Source: Streptomyces mashuensis (lineage in GTDB: Bacteria > Actinomycetota > Actinomycetes > Streptomycetales > Streptomycetaceae). Taken from it: 64,000 nt of DNA. The position numbers were made by a program, and so were the translations under genes. The DNA lies in the NCBI RefSeq assembly GCF_014654785.1, contig NZ_BNBD01000001.1, positions 744,001 through 808,000 on the forward strand, in the 5' to 3' direction. Shown one piece after another: positions 41,952 through 49,945 of the stretch (the stretch's first letter is position 1; every line of letters begins with the position of its first letter). The notes under the pieces are model-generated. The model searched no databases, was not told the origin of the DNA, and saw nothing but the letters and a program-made list of their open reading frames with translations.

Positions 41952-42798
41952 ATGCAGCAGATCACCGCCTTGGAGCGGAAGTTTGCCGCAACCGGTACGC
42001 ACCCGTCTCCTGACACGAAGGCGGAACAGTGGCAGGGGACGGAGTCGATCCCCGGCGTCACACCCGGTGTGGACGAAGCGGCGATGGTGAGGCAGGAGCT
42101 GCTTGGTCTAGACGTATCGGGACGTCGAATGACGGCCGCGCTGGAGCCGGCCATGGAGAGGCTGCTCGACGGGGAGCTCACCGGACGGTTCCGCTGGGAA
42201 AGTTCACCAAGTCGGAGAAGGCGATGGCGGGGCAGCCCGTCGCGAACCTGATGCGGCGCGATTTCCGGTTCGACACCAGCGGAGGGCTCGGCCTCCGGAT
42301 CGCCGGGGTTGATATGGAACTCAAGGTGACGTCCGGTTCGACCTGGATCGTGTCGAGGGAAGCGCAGGGCCTGTGTGCATGCTGATCCGCTTGGACCACC
42401 GGAGGTGGCTGTGAAGCCTCGGGGTGGTGAGGGCGACCGAGGAGCTGCTGGTCGACGGCGTCAACAAGGACGGCAAGCGGAATCTGAGCCGTGCAGGACA
42501 CGAGGCGATTGAATGGATCCACAAGGACAGCCGCCTGCCGGCGAACGTCCTGAACCGACTTCCTGCCTCCGATCTGCAGGCGATTCTTGCCCAGGCAAGC
42601 TGCCAGGGGCGGGTGAACGAACTGTTCCGCCTGGCGCAGCGTCAGCCGGTGACCCCTCCGGTCCTCGCCACGGTCGAGAGGCAGCGGGATGCGGCGCCCT
42701 TCCCCCGGAGTGGCCCGCTACGGGGGGCCTGCGGTGGTGCTGCGACAAGAGCCCCCATCGCCGGTCGCCGCGCGGCAGGCGGTGGCGGTACGTTGTGA
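41952..42798 (+). pseudogene. NaeI-type type II restriction endonuclease, decayed
   Basis: Read across frames, it aligns with recalled R.NaeI features: LEPAMERLLDGELTGRFRW, KSEKAMAGQPVANLMRRDF and the catalytic DFRFDTSGGLGLRIAGVDMELK (Asp with E-x-K). It continues MLIRLDHRRWL, a TGA in place of a Trp codon near 42410, then VVRATEELLVDGVNKDG and the family-typical GRVNELFRLAQRQPVTPPVLATVERQRD. Breaks: a frameshift near 42205, the nonsense codon, and loss of the C-terminus after 42700. NaeI recognises GCCGGC in its type enzyme; specificity here cannot be known. Confidence 0.8.
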
Positions 42799-42899
42799 TT
42801 GGCTGACAAGGCCCTGAGCGCGGCAGAGTGAGTAACGGGGGAAGAGCCCTGGGGACGGCTTGTGGTCGCAGGGCGGTCGCAGTGCTGGGACCGGTCGCG

Positions 42900-43147
42900 A
42901 GGGCATGGGCGATGGCGTCGGCCACCACCGTCGCGAGGTCCGGTCGCAGGGCGAGCGCGGGGGCGAGTTGTCCGGCGTGGACCTGCCCGGCGAGGCGGCC
43001 TCGGACGGCGAGATTGGCCTACACCAGACCGGAGTTGTGGCGGGCCATGTGTTCGGCGAGGCGGTCGGCCCAGCCGCGTAGCCCTGTCACGTCGTCGCCG
43101 TCGCCGAGGGCCACGTACCGCGAGAAGGGAAACTGCGTGCCGGGCAT
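42900..43147 (-). pseudogene. SGNH/GDSL-hydrolase N-terminal fragment
   Basis: From ATG 43145-43147 the frame reads PGTQFPFSRYVALGD, then lacks the usual serine-loop continuation and goes on as TGLRGWADRLAEHMARHN, VYANLAVRGRLAGQVHAGQ and LALRPDLATVVADAIAHALA, after which similarity ends. The typical ALGDSxTEG block is deleted and the C-terminal two thirds are missing. The truncation abuts the NaeI-like pseudogene and may mark the right boundary of imported DNA. Confidence 0.7.
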
Positions 43148-43191
43148 GGCAGGGCCTCTGTTTCGGTGAGTGGGCGGGGGGGCCCGAAGCA

Positions 43192-43785
43192 TCACGTCCC
43201 TGATGCGGCGGGTTCCCCGTCACGTGTCTCTGCCGCGCGTCGTTCGAGGATGCGGAGCGCGGTCTCGCCCCACTGGATGTTCTCCTTCTCGAAGGCCATG
43301 CCGCGCAGCAGGGTCAGGTACGGCCCGATGCGTTCGGCCTGTGCGCAGTACTCGTCCTCGGTGCGCCCCTTCAGGAGGCGTTCCTTCAGTCGTTCGTAGC
43401 GGGCGAGTTTGGCCGCCGCCCACTCCATGCGCTCGGTGATCGCCGCTCGTACGGCCTCGACGTCGCCCACGTCTGCGCACTGCACCTTGACCAGCAGCTC
43501 GTCGCGGATCGCCGTCGGCTTGCCGGGTGGTTCGGCGACGTAGGCGCGCACGGCCTCCACCCCGGCTTCGGTGAGCGAGAAGAGCCGCTTGTTCGGCCGG
43601 CGCTCCTGTTGGACGACTCGGGCGGAGATGAGCCCCTCGCTCTCCATGCGTTCGAGCTCCCGGTAGAGCTGCTGAGGGGCGGCCATCCAGAAGTTTGCGA
43701 CGGAGGCGTCGAAGCCCTTGGCCAGGTCGTAGCCGGACGCCTCGCCTTCGAGGAGGGCGGCCATCACCGCGTTGCGCAATGCCAT
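43192..43785 (-). CDS. PadR-family transcriptional regulator
   Basis: A 197-residue protein. The PadR winged helix is clear: NAVMAALLEGEASGYDLAKGF, QQLYRELERMESEGLISARVV and RPNKRLFSLTEAGVEAVRAYV. A C-terminal helical dimerisation domain follows (Vir_C-like region about 95-180). It probably represses itself and the divergent SnoaL-like gene through the palindrome at 43811-43828. Ligand unknown. Confidence 0.92.
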   Translation of the reverse strand: MALRNAVMAALLEGEASGYDLAKGFDASVANFWMAAPQQLYRELERMESEGLISARVVQQERRPNKRLFSLTEAGVEAVRAYVAEPPGKPTAIRDELLVKVQCADVGDVEAVRAAITERMEWAAAKLARYERLKERLLKGRTEDEYCAQAERIGPYLTLLRGMAFEKENIQWGETALRILERRAAETRDGEPAASGT

Positions 43786-43810
43786 GAGGGCAGAATATCG
43801 CCTCGTTGAC

Positions 43811-43828
43811 TAGTCATGGATATGACTA
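43811..43828. promoter_or_regulatory. Palindromic operator in the PadR/SnoaL divergent promoter
   Basis: TAGTCAT-GGAT-ATGACTA is a perfect 7-bp dyad. It lies between the PadR gene start (43785) and the divergent gene start (43879), in an AT-rich patch with TTGAC-like elements. A second TTGACTAG copy at 43861 may be another half site. Confidence 0.6.
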
Positions 43829-43878
43829 TCAAGTAGCCTCCGCGGTGCCTAATCAATTTATTGACTAGAGGTGATGCC

Positions 43879-44265
43879 GTGCATCCGTTCCGCCAGGCCG
43901 TCGAGAACCGTGACGAGGCCGCCATCGAAGCCCTCCTCGCCGAGAACGTCGTCTTCACCAGCCCCGTCGCCTTCAAGCCGTACCCGGGCAAGGCGATCAC
44001 CGCGGCGATCCTGCGCGGGGTGATGCGGATCTTCGAGGACTTCACCTACGTGCGGGAGATCGCGAACCCGGACGGCCGCGACCACGCCTTCGTCTTCACC
44101 GCGACCGTCGACGGCAAGCAGATCCACGGCTGCGACTTCCTCCACTTCGACGAGGAGGGGAAGATCGACGACTTCACCGTCATGGTCCGCCCGCTGTCCG
44201 CCGCCCAGGCACTCGCCGAGGCCATGGGGGCACAGTTCGAACGGATCGCCCGCGAGGCCATGTAG
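43879..44265 (+). CDS. NTF2/SnoaL-like family protein
   Basis: A 128-residue single-domain protein: VHPFRQAVENRDEAAIEALL, FTSPVAFKPYPGKAITAAIL, the FVFTATVDGKQIHGCDFLHF strands and EGKIDDFTVMVRPL. The fold hosts isomerases, cyclases and ligand-binding proteins, so the activity is unknown. I chose GTG 43879 because AGAGGTGA precedes it; a TTG at 43861 would add six residues but lies at a repeat that may be an operator half site. It is divergent from the padR gene and likely its target. Confidence 0.83.
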   Translation: MHPFRQAVENRDEAAIEALLAENVVFTSPVAFKPYPGKAITAAILRGVMRIFEDFTYVREIANPDGRDHAFVFTATVDGKQIHGCDFLHFDEEGKIDDFTVMVRPLSAAQALAEAMGAQFERIAREAM

Positions 44266-44321
44266 GCCACGCAGGCCACACAGGCTTCGGACGCTTCGGG
44301 GAGCCGAGATGCGGCCGAGGC

Positions 44322-44420
44322 GTGAGCGACGTCGACGTCGACGCCGTCGTCATCGGGGCCGGCACCGCCGGCCTCACGGCCGCCGCCACCCTCCAGCGCG
44401 CCGGGCTGCGCCACCTCGTT
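44322..44420 (+). pseudogene. FAD-dependent oxidoreductase, N-terminal fragment only
   Basis: About 33 codons from GTG 44322 encode the Rossmann start DVDAVVIGAGTAGLTAAATL, with the GxGxxG FAD/NAD(P)-binding motif, followed by a helix (QRAGLRHLV). Similarity then ends at the 3' end of the LysR gene. The rest of the gene is gone, presumably by deletion. Confidence 0.65.
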
Positions 44421-44432
44421 GCCCTGCCGCCG

Positions 44433-45386
44433 TCACGCCTCGTGGACGGAGCGCAGGAGGTGGTCGCGCACCAGCGTGACATGCGGGTTCATCGACGCGC
44501 CGGGGCGCTGGACCAGGAAGCCGGTGTTGATCGGTGGGTCGTCCGGCTCGTTCAGGAGCACCAGAGCACCTGAGAGCAGCTCGTCGGCGCACAAGTAGCG
44601 CGGCAGCACGCTGAACCCGGCGCCGCCGACGACAGCCTCTTTGACCGCCCTCAGGTCGGGCACGGTGACGGTCGGACTGCAGGTCAAGCGCCTGCCGAAC
44701 ACGTGGCGCCAGTAGCGGCGGACGATCGGCACATCCTCGGCGTACGAGACGAGGGGCACCCCGTGCAGCACGGCGGGGCCCTCGGTTGCCAGGCCTGAGC
44801 CGATCCGTTCGGCCCATGCGGGGGCGGCGACCAGGACGAACTCCTCGTCGCCCAGCGGCACGGAGGCGAGCGTGCGGCCGCGTGGGCGCAAGGTGGCCAC
44901 CACCAGGTCGTGCCGGCCCGCGCGCAGCGCGTCCAGCAGGTCGTCGGTGAGGCCGAATGTGATGCGCAAGCGCACGCCCTTGCCGACGAGCGGGGCGAGC
45001 GTCGGCATCACGCAGTGCGTGAGGTACTCGGCAGGCCCAGCCAGGTGCACAGGCTCCGCGTCACCCCCGCCGAAAAGTGTGCCGGCGCCGCTGACGGGGC
45101 CGAGGGCGTCCAGCGGCTCCATGACGCGCGCGGCCAGCTCGTCCGCGAACGGCGTCGGCACGACACCGCGTGACAGCCGCTCGAACAGCTCCCGTCCCAG
45201 CCGGCTCTCCAGAGAGCGGATCTGTGTCGTCACCGTCGGCTGGGACAGGCCCAGCGTCCGGGCGCCCGCGGTGAAGGCGCCGGCCCGGTACACCGCGAGG
45301 AACGTCCGCAGCAGATTCAGATCGAGAAGGCCGCCGCCGTGGGCCGGCAGTATTCCCGGCCTCCCATTGAAATCCCTATCTCTCAC
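44433..45386 (-). CDS. LysR-family transcriptional regulator
   Basis: A 317-residue protein. The helix-turn-helix reads LNLLRTFLAVYRAGAFTAGARTLGLSQPTVTTQIRSLE (near residues 23-60). The effector domain spans about 110-310. A normal LysR would begin near DLNLLRTF, but no ATG/GTG occurs there, so ATG 45384-45386 with an 18-residue extension was used; a non-standard start cannot be excluded. It is divergent from the DJ-1/PfpI gene at 45577 and probably regulates it from the 190-bp spacer. Confidence 0.9.
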   Translation of the reverse strand: MRDRDFNGRPGILPAHGGGLLDLNLLRTFLAVYRAGAFTAGARTLGLSQPTVTTQIRSLESRLGRELFERLSRGVVPTPFADELAARVMEPLDALGPVSGAGTLFGGGDAEPVHLAGPAEYLTHCVMPTLAPLVGKGVRLRITFGLTDDLLDALRAGRHDLVVATLRPRGRTLASVPLGDEEFVLVAAPAWAERIGSGLATEGPAVLHGVPLVSYAEDVPIVRRYWRHVFGRRLTCSPTVTVPDLRAVKEAVVGGAGFSVLPRYLCADELLSGALVLLNEPDDPPINTGFLVQRPGASMNPHVTLVRDHLLRSVHEA

Positions 45387-45576
45387 ATGTAAGAGCCTAT
45401 TGGATTTCGATGGATGAGGGTTCTACCTTCGACGACATCGCCGCACTGACGCACTGACGCACTGAGCACAAAGTGTCAGAGCTCCGGAAACGCCGGAGAG
45501 GCGGCGACATAACGTTCCCGATCCTGTACGGCCTGTATCGCCCCGTACGGGACCCGCACCCTCGGAGAACCCCCTC

Positions 45577-46272
45577 ATGTCGAAGATCCTCTTTGTCCTC
45601 ACCGGCGCCGACCACTGGACCCTGGCCGACGGTACGAAGCACCCCACCGGCTTCTGGGCCGAGGAGGCGGTCGCCCCGTACGAGGCTTTCAAGGCGGCCG
45701 GCCACGAGATCGTCGTCGCCACCCCCGGCGGCGTCGTGCCCACCGTCGACAAGGGCAGCCTGGCGCCCGCCATGAACGGCGGCGAGGAAGGCGCCGCCAA
45801 GATCACGGCCGCCCTCGCCTCGTTCACCGAACTGCAGTCCCCGATCCGCCTGGCGGACGTGCACCTCGACGACTATGCCGCCGTCTTCTACCCCGGTGGT
45901 CACGGCCCCATGGAGGACCTGGCCGTCGACGCCACCTCCGGCGAGGTGCTGACCCTTGCGCTGGAGTCCGGCAAGCCGCTCGGTGTCGTCTGCCACGGCC
46001 CGGCCGCGCTGCTCGCCGCCACGAAGGCCGACGGCACGAACTCCTTCCAGGGCTACGACGTGGCCGCGTTCACCAACGAGGAGGAGACCCAGGGCGGCTT
46101 CGCCGACAAGGCGAAGTGGCTGCTCCAGGACCGCCTCACCGAGGCCGGCGTGAACGTGAAGGCCGGCGAGCCGTGGGCGCCGAACGTGGTCGTCGACCGC
46201 AATCTGGTCACCGGCCAGAACCCGGCCTCCTCCGCCCCGCTCGCCGCCGAGCTGCTCAAGAAGCTGGCCTGA
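45577..46272 (+). CDS. DJ-1/PfpI-superfamily (type 1 glutamine amidotransferase-like) protein
   Basis: A 231-residue protein close to Hsp31/YhbO-type glyoxalase III or deglycase-like members. Marks: SKILFVLTGADHWTLADG, TGFWAEEAVAPYEAFKAAGH, VFYPGGHGPMEDL and the nucleophile elbow GVVCHGPAALLA with Cys near residue 139. It likely handles reactive aldehydes or oxidative damage in the cytoplasm. A good start ATG follows an upstream AGAACCCCCTC spacer. The TetR gene follows 5 bp downstream; the LysR gene is divergent. Confidence 0.88.
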   Translation: MSKILFVLTGADHWTLADGTKHPTGFWAEEAVAPYEAFKAAGHEIVVATPGGVVPTVDKGSLAPAMNGGEEGAAKITAALASFTELQSPIRLADVHLDDYAAVFYPGGHGPMEDLAVDATSGEVLTLALESGKPLGVVCHGPAALLAATKADGTNSFQGYDVAAFTNEEETQGGFADKAKWLLQDRLTEAGVNVKAGEPWAPNVVVDRNLVTGQNPASSAPLAAELLKKLA

Positions 46273-46277
46273 GCACC

Positions 46278-46853
46278 ATGGGCACCGGCCGGCTCGACGA
46301 GGTCCTCGACGCGACGTACGACTGCCTGACCCGGTACGGCGTGCGGCGCACCACGATGGACGACATCGCGGCCACCATGGGCGTCTCCCGGTCCGCGGTC
46401 TACCAGTACGTCCGCAACAAGGACGACGCCTTCCGGCGGCTCGCCGGGCGGCTGCACGAGCAGGCGCTCGCGCGGGCCCGCCGGGCAGCGGCCGACACCA
46501 CCCTCCCGTACGCCGCCCGCATCCAGGGCATCCTCGCAGCCAAGCTCGAACTCGTCCTCGAGCTGCACGGCGACTCCCCGCACATGGCCGAACTCCTCGA
46601 CGACAAGGCACGCCTCTTCGGCGGGATCTGCTCCGCCTTCACCGCCGAGCTGCGCCGCCTGCTCACCGGTCTCTTCGCCGAGGCGGGCACTGCCGAAGGG
46701 GTCGAACCCGCCGAGGCCGCAGACATCTGCATCGCTCTCGTCATCGGCCTGGAGGGCGCGGCAGCCGCGCGGCACTTGCTGCCACTGGCGTCCGATGCCC
46801 TTGCGGCCGGCCTCCTCGGCGTACCCGCCCCCACCGTGACCGCGGGCAGCTGA
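46278..46853 (+). CDS. TetR-family transcriptional regulator
   Basis: A 191-residue protein with a canonical TetR helix-turn-helix: EVLDATYDCLTRYGVRRTTMDDIAATMGVSRSAVYQYVRNKDDAF (residues about 8-52). A ligand-binding all-helical C-terminal domain follows. It starts 5 bp after the DJ-1/PfpI stop, so both are probably co-transcribed. The regulated gene may be this operon or the aldehyde dehydrogenase further downstream. Confidence 0.9.
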   Translation: MGTGRLDEVLDATYDCLTRYGVRRTTMDDIAATMGVSRSAVYQYVRNKDDAFRRLAGRLHEQALARARRAAADTTLPYAARIQGILAAKLELVLELHGDSPHMAELLDDKARLFGGICSAFTAELRRLLTGLFAEAGTAEGVEPAEAADICIALVIGLEGAAAARHLLPLASDALAAGLLGVPAPTVTAGS

Positions 46854-46897
46854 CCTTCCCGTCCGCCTCCCACCCGGCACCTCCCCTCAGGATCGTC

Positions 46898-47208
46898 ATG
46901 CCTTTTTCCAGCCGTGAATGGCACCTCGTCGCCCGCCCCGTCGGCGAGCCCACGACCTCCGATGTCGCGCTCGAGACGGCCACCGTGCCCGAACCGGGCC
47001 CCGGCTCAACCTGCGCGGCATGAACGTCAGCGACCACTTCCACCTCGTGCCGGACTTCGCCCAGAAGGTGGGCGGCTGGCTCGCGGACGGTTCCCTCGTC
47101 GCCGATGAGACGGTTGTCGACGGCATAGAGAACGCCTTCGAGGCCTTCCAGGCCATGATGCGCGGCGCCAACACCGGAAAGATGCTCGTCCGCCTCCCGC
47201 GGGGCTGA
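46898..47208 (+). pseudogene. Medium-chain NADP-dependent oxidoreductase with large internal deletion
   Basis: The N-terminus (PFSSREWHLVARPVGEPTTSDVALE) matches the start of MDR-type NADP-dependent reductases. About 100 bp later, in another frame, comes the exact C-terminus of such proteins: DFAQKVGGWLADGSLVADET, VDGIENAFEAFQAMM and NTGKMLVRL. The roughly 250 residues between (nucleotide-binding domain) are missing. This is a deletion scar, not an expressed enzyme. Confidence 0.8.
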
Positions 47209-47231
47209 GCCCGCCGGGCCCCTGAAAGCCG

Positions 47232-47363
47232 GCCGGTGTCGACCGCGCCGCCTCAAACCGGCTCCACCCCCACTTTCTCGCCTGGCGCCAGGCCGCCGAC
47301 CGGTACGCCGAGCCCGGCAGCCAGGTCAACCACAGCGCCGACCTGCTGGTCAGCGCCTGCTGA
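47232..47363 (+). pseudogene. Orphan C-terminal fragment of an unidentified gene
   Basis: About 43 codons read coherently to a TGA at 47361-47363 (SNRLHPHFLAWRQAADRYAE, then QVNHSADLLVSAC) with no start codon or upstream continuation. The gene family is not recognised. Whether it is the other end of the FAD-enzyme fragment at 44322 cannot be determined here. Confidence 0.45.
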
Positions 47364-47386
47364 GCAGCAACAGGAGTACCACCGCA

Positions 47387-48700
47387 ATGTCTGACATCGA
47401 AGCCCTCGTCGCGTCGCTGCGGGCCACGTTCCGCTCCGGCAGGACCAAGCCCCTCGCCTGGCGCCGCGCTCAACTGATCGCGCTGCGCGCCCTGTTCACC
47501 GAGAACCGGGACGCCATCGCCGACGCCCTCCACGCCGATCTCCGCAAGCCGCGCCGCGAGGCGTACGCCGCCGAGGTCGACTTCCCCATCCGCGAGATCG
47601 ACCACACCCTCGCCCACCTGGAGGAGTGGCTCGCCCCCGAACCGCTCGGCTCCGAGTCCCTGACCGGGCTGCCGGAGGGCACGACCGCCGCAACGCACTA
47701 CGAACCGCTGGGCACCGTGCTCGTCATCGCGCCGTGGAACTACCCGGTCCAGCTGTCGCTCGTCCCCGTCGCCGGGGCGCTCGCCTCCGGCAACACCGTG
47801 ATCCTCAAGCCGAGCGAACTCGCACCGGCAACCTCGACGCTGATGGCCCGCCTCGTACCGCAGTACCTCGACCCGGAAGCGGTCGCCGTCGTCGAGGGCG
47901 CCGTGCCCGAGACCACCGAGCTCCTCGCCCAGCGCTTCGACCACATCTTCTACACGGGCAACGGCACCGTCGGCCGCATCGTGATGCGCGCGGCCGCCGA
48001 GCACCTCACGCCCGTCACGCTCGAACTGGGTGGCAAGTCCCCGGTGTTCGTCGACCGCGACACCGACATCGACACCGTCGCGGCACGCCTCGCCGATGCC
48101 AAGTTCCGCAACGCGGGCCAGACGTGCGTCGCCCCCGACTACGTCCTGACCGACCCGGCCACCGCCCAGCGCCTCGCATCCGCACTGGCCGAGGCCGTCG
48201 AGCGCCTCTTCGGCAGCGACCCGCAGACGTCGGACGCCTACGGCCGCATCGTCAACCAGCGCCACTTCGACCGGATCGCCGCCCTGCTCGACTCCGGCAC
48301 CCTCGCCTTCGGCGGCCGGACCGACCGCGACGACGTCTACATCGCACCCACCGTCCTGACCGGGGTGCAGGCCGAGGACCCGGTCATGCAGGAAGAGATC
48401 TTCGGTCCCGTCCTGCCGATCGTCGAGGTCGCCGGCCTGGACGAAGCCATCGCCTTCATCAACGACCGCGACAAGCCCCTGGCCCTGTACGGCTTCACCG
48501 AGAACGAGACCACGCGCGCCCGCCTCGCCGCCGAGACATCGTCCGGAGGCCTCGGATTCGGCCTGCCCATGGCCCACCTCCGCGTCCCCGACCTGCCCTT
48601 CGGCGGCGTCGGCGAGTCCGGCCTCGGCAGCTACCACGGCCCCTACTCCATCGCCACATTCAGCCACCGCCGCGCCCGGCTCGACGTACCACTGAACTGA
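47387..48700 (+). CDS. Aldehyde dehydrogenase family protein (class 3-like)
   Basis: A 437-residue enzyme that oxidises an aldehyde to the acid with NAD(P)+. Motifs: APWNYPVQLSLVPVAGAL, ILKPSELAPATS, IFYTGNGTVGRIVMRAAA (cofactor), TLELGGKSPVFV (catalytic Glu near residue 208) and RNAGQTCVAPDYVL (catalytic Cys near 243). The length and lack of an N-terminal extension resemble class 3/YwdH-type enzymes. ATG 47387 follows CAGGAG. Its neighbours (DJ-1/PfpI, regulators) suggest an aldehyde-stress setting. Confidence 0.93.
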   Translation: MSDIEALVASLRATFRSGRTKPLAWRRAQLIALRALFTENRDAIADALHADLRKPRREAYAAEVDFPIREIDHTLAHLEEWLAPEPLGSESLTGLPEGTTAATHYEPLGTVLVIAPWNYPVQLSLVPVAGALASGNTVILKPSELAPATSTLMARLVPQYLDPEAVAVVEGAVPETTELLAQRFDHIFYTGNGTVGRIVMRAAAEHLTPVTLELGGKSPVFVDRDTDIDTVAARLADAKFRNAGQTCVAPDYVLTDPATAQRLASALAEAVERLFGSDPQTSDAYGRIVNQRHFDRIAALLDSGTLAFGGRTDRDDVYIAPTVLTGVQAEDPVMQEEIFGPVLPIVEVAGLDEAIAFINDRDKPLALYGFTENETTRARLAAETSSGGLGFGLPMAHLRVPDLPFGGVGESGLGSYHGPYSIATFSHRRARLDVPLN

Positions 48701-48846
48701 CCCCATTGCCGTGATGTCCGGCCTGCGGTTCGCGCAAGCCATCGAGGTGTCCCTCGTCGGGGTGAGGTGGCGCGTGGCTGCTGGGCGTGGGGGAAGGCTG
48801 GTGCCGCTGTGGGGACTTTGCGTGTCCGACGGAAAAGGGGGAAGTC

Positions 48847-49191
48847 GTGATTCGGATCTTCCGGGCCCGTGCCTTCGCTGCGGTGAGCGTCCTGGCCCTC
48901 GCAGCGTCCGCGACCGTCACCACCCTCACCACCAGCACTCCGGCGTACGCCGCCGACACCTTGCTGTGCTGTGACCAGGTCGTCGATGCCAACAATCCAG
49001 CCCCGCAGAACGTTGCCGGTCTCCTCGGTGTCGACGTCTCCCGCACCGTCGGAGAAGTCGGCCTCCAGTGCACGCCGATGAGCTCGGTGGGCGGTGCCGG
49101 TAGGTGTAACGCCCATCCTGTCGTCTGTGCGAGCAACAACCTCGACGGGATCATCGCGACAGGGTGCAGGCCGGGCAACGTGGGCGTGTGA
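48847..49191 (+). CDS. Small secreted hydrophobin-like protein
   Basis: A 114-residue protein. The signal peptide has a basic start, a hydrophobic core (AVSVLALAASATV) and a predicted AYA-A cleavage after residue 35. The mature ~79 residues carry six Cys in a fungal-hydrophobin-like pattern: LLCCDQV, then VAGLLGVDV, VGLQCTP, GRCNAHPVVCASNN and IIATGC. Relative to the eight-Cys consensus, C1 and C6 (normally disulfide-bonded to each other) are both missing, while C2-C5, C3-C4 and C7-C8 partners remain. It may form an amphipathic surface film, by analogy with hydrophobins and chaplins. GTG 48847 follows AAGGGGGAAG. Confidence 0.75.
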   Translation: MIRIFRARAFAAVSVLALAASATVTTLTTSTPAYAADTLLCCDQVVDANNPAPQNVAGLLGVDVSRTVGEVGLQCTPMSSVGGAGRCNAHPVVCASNNLDGIIATGCRPGNVGV

Positions 49192-49289
49192 CCCCGCTCG
49201 TCGGGCCGGCCGCGAGGTAGCCCGCGTGGGGGAGGCGGATCGTTCGTGCGGATGAGGTGCGTCGGCGCGCGGCGGGGGAGGGTCGGATC

Positions 49290-49859
49290 ATGTCGATCTC
49301 TCCTCACCTGGGCAAGTGGCCCGGGCGGGTTGCTGCGGCGTGGGGAGTCCTGTTCGCGGTGCCCAGTTTTGTCTGGGCGTCGGGCAGCACCTTCGGTGCG
49401 CAGTCGACGGTGTCGCCGTCGTTGGTGAGGCTCGCTCGCGACGGAGTGCCGTGGTTCCTCGCCGTCCTGGTGGTGACCGGTGTGCTGAAGCTGTTCGGGG
49501 CGCTGGTCGGCATCGGTCTGACGCGGCCGCGGGGCTCGCGGGTCAGCCGGCTCCTGGTGTTCTGCGGGGGTGGCGCTGCGGTGCTGCTCGCCTGGCACGG
49601 CGGCCTGTTCGTGGTCCACGGTGTGCTGGCCGAGGCCGGTGCCGTCCCTGTCGAGCCGGATCTGGCCGGGCTGACTCGCTGGTACCTCTACCTGTGGGGG
49701 CCGTGGTTCGTCGCAGGTGGTCTGGCCTTCGCCGCGGCGACCGCGCTGTACGTCCGCCACGGCGCCGGCGACCGGCGCACGCTGCGGTTCCTCGGAGCGG
49801 TGGGCGCGTTCGGGTCGCTGGCTCTGTCCGTGGCCTCGACCGCCACCGGCATCGGGTGA
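49290..49859 (+). CDS. DUF3995-type membrane protein
   Basis: A 189-residue protein with four hydrophobic helices (near residues 12-32, 50-75, 90-115 and 130-150) and the family-typical WGVLFAVPSFVWASGSTFG start. Function unknown. I chose ATG 49290 because GGGGGAGGG lies 8 bases upstream; a GTG at 49257 is in frame but overlaps that region. It is encoded about 100 bp after the hydrophobin-like gene. Confidence 0.75.
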   Translation: MSISPHLGKWPGRVAAAWGVLFAVPSFVWASGSTFGAQSTVSPSLVRLARDGVPWFLAVLVVTGVLKLFGALVGIGLTRPRGSRVSRLLVFCGGGAAVLLAWHGGLFVVHGVLAEAGAVPVEPDLAGLTRWYLYLWGPWFVAGGLAFAAATALYVRHGAGDRRTLRFLGAVGAFGSLALSVASTATGIG

Positions 49860-49945
49860 GAACGTAACCGCGAGCCGGCAAACGCGTTGGTCCGCCCGGC
49901 GGGGGTGACTGGGCCCGTCTCCCCGGACGACAGGAAGGCGCAGGC

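Noticed and set aside
46053..46880. Minus-strand frames over the TetR and DJ-1 genes
   Set aside because: Shadows without motifs; both plus-strand genes have clear domains.
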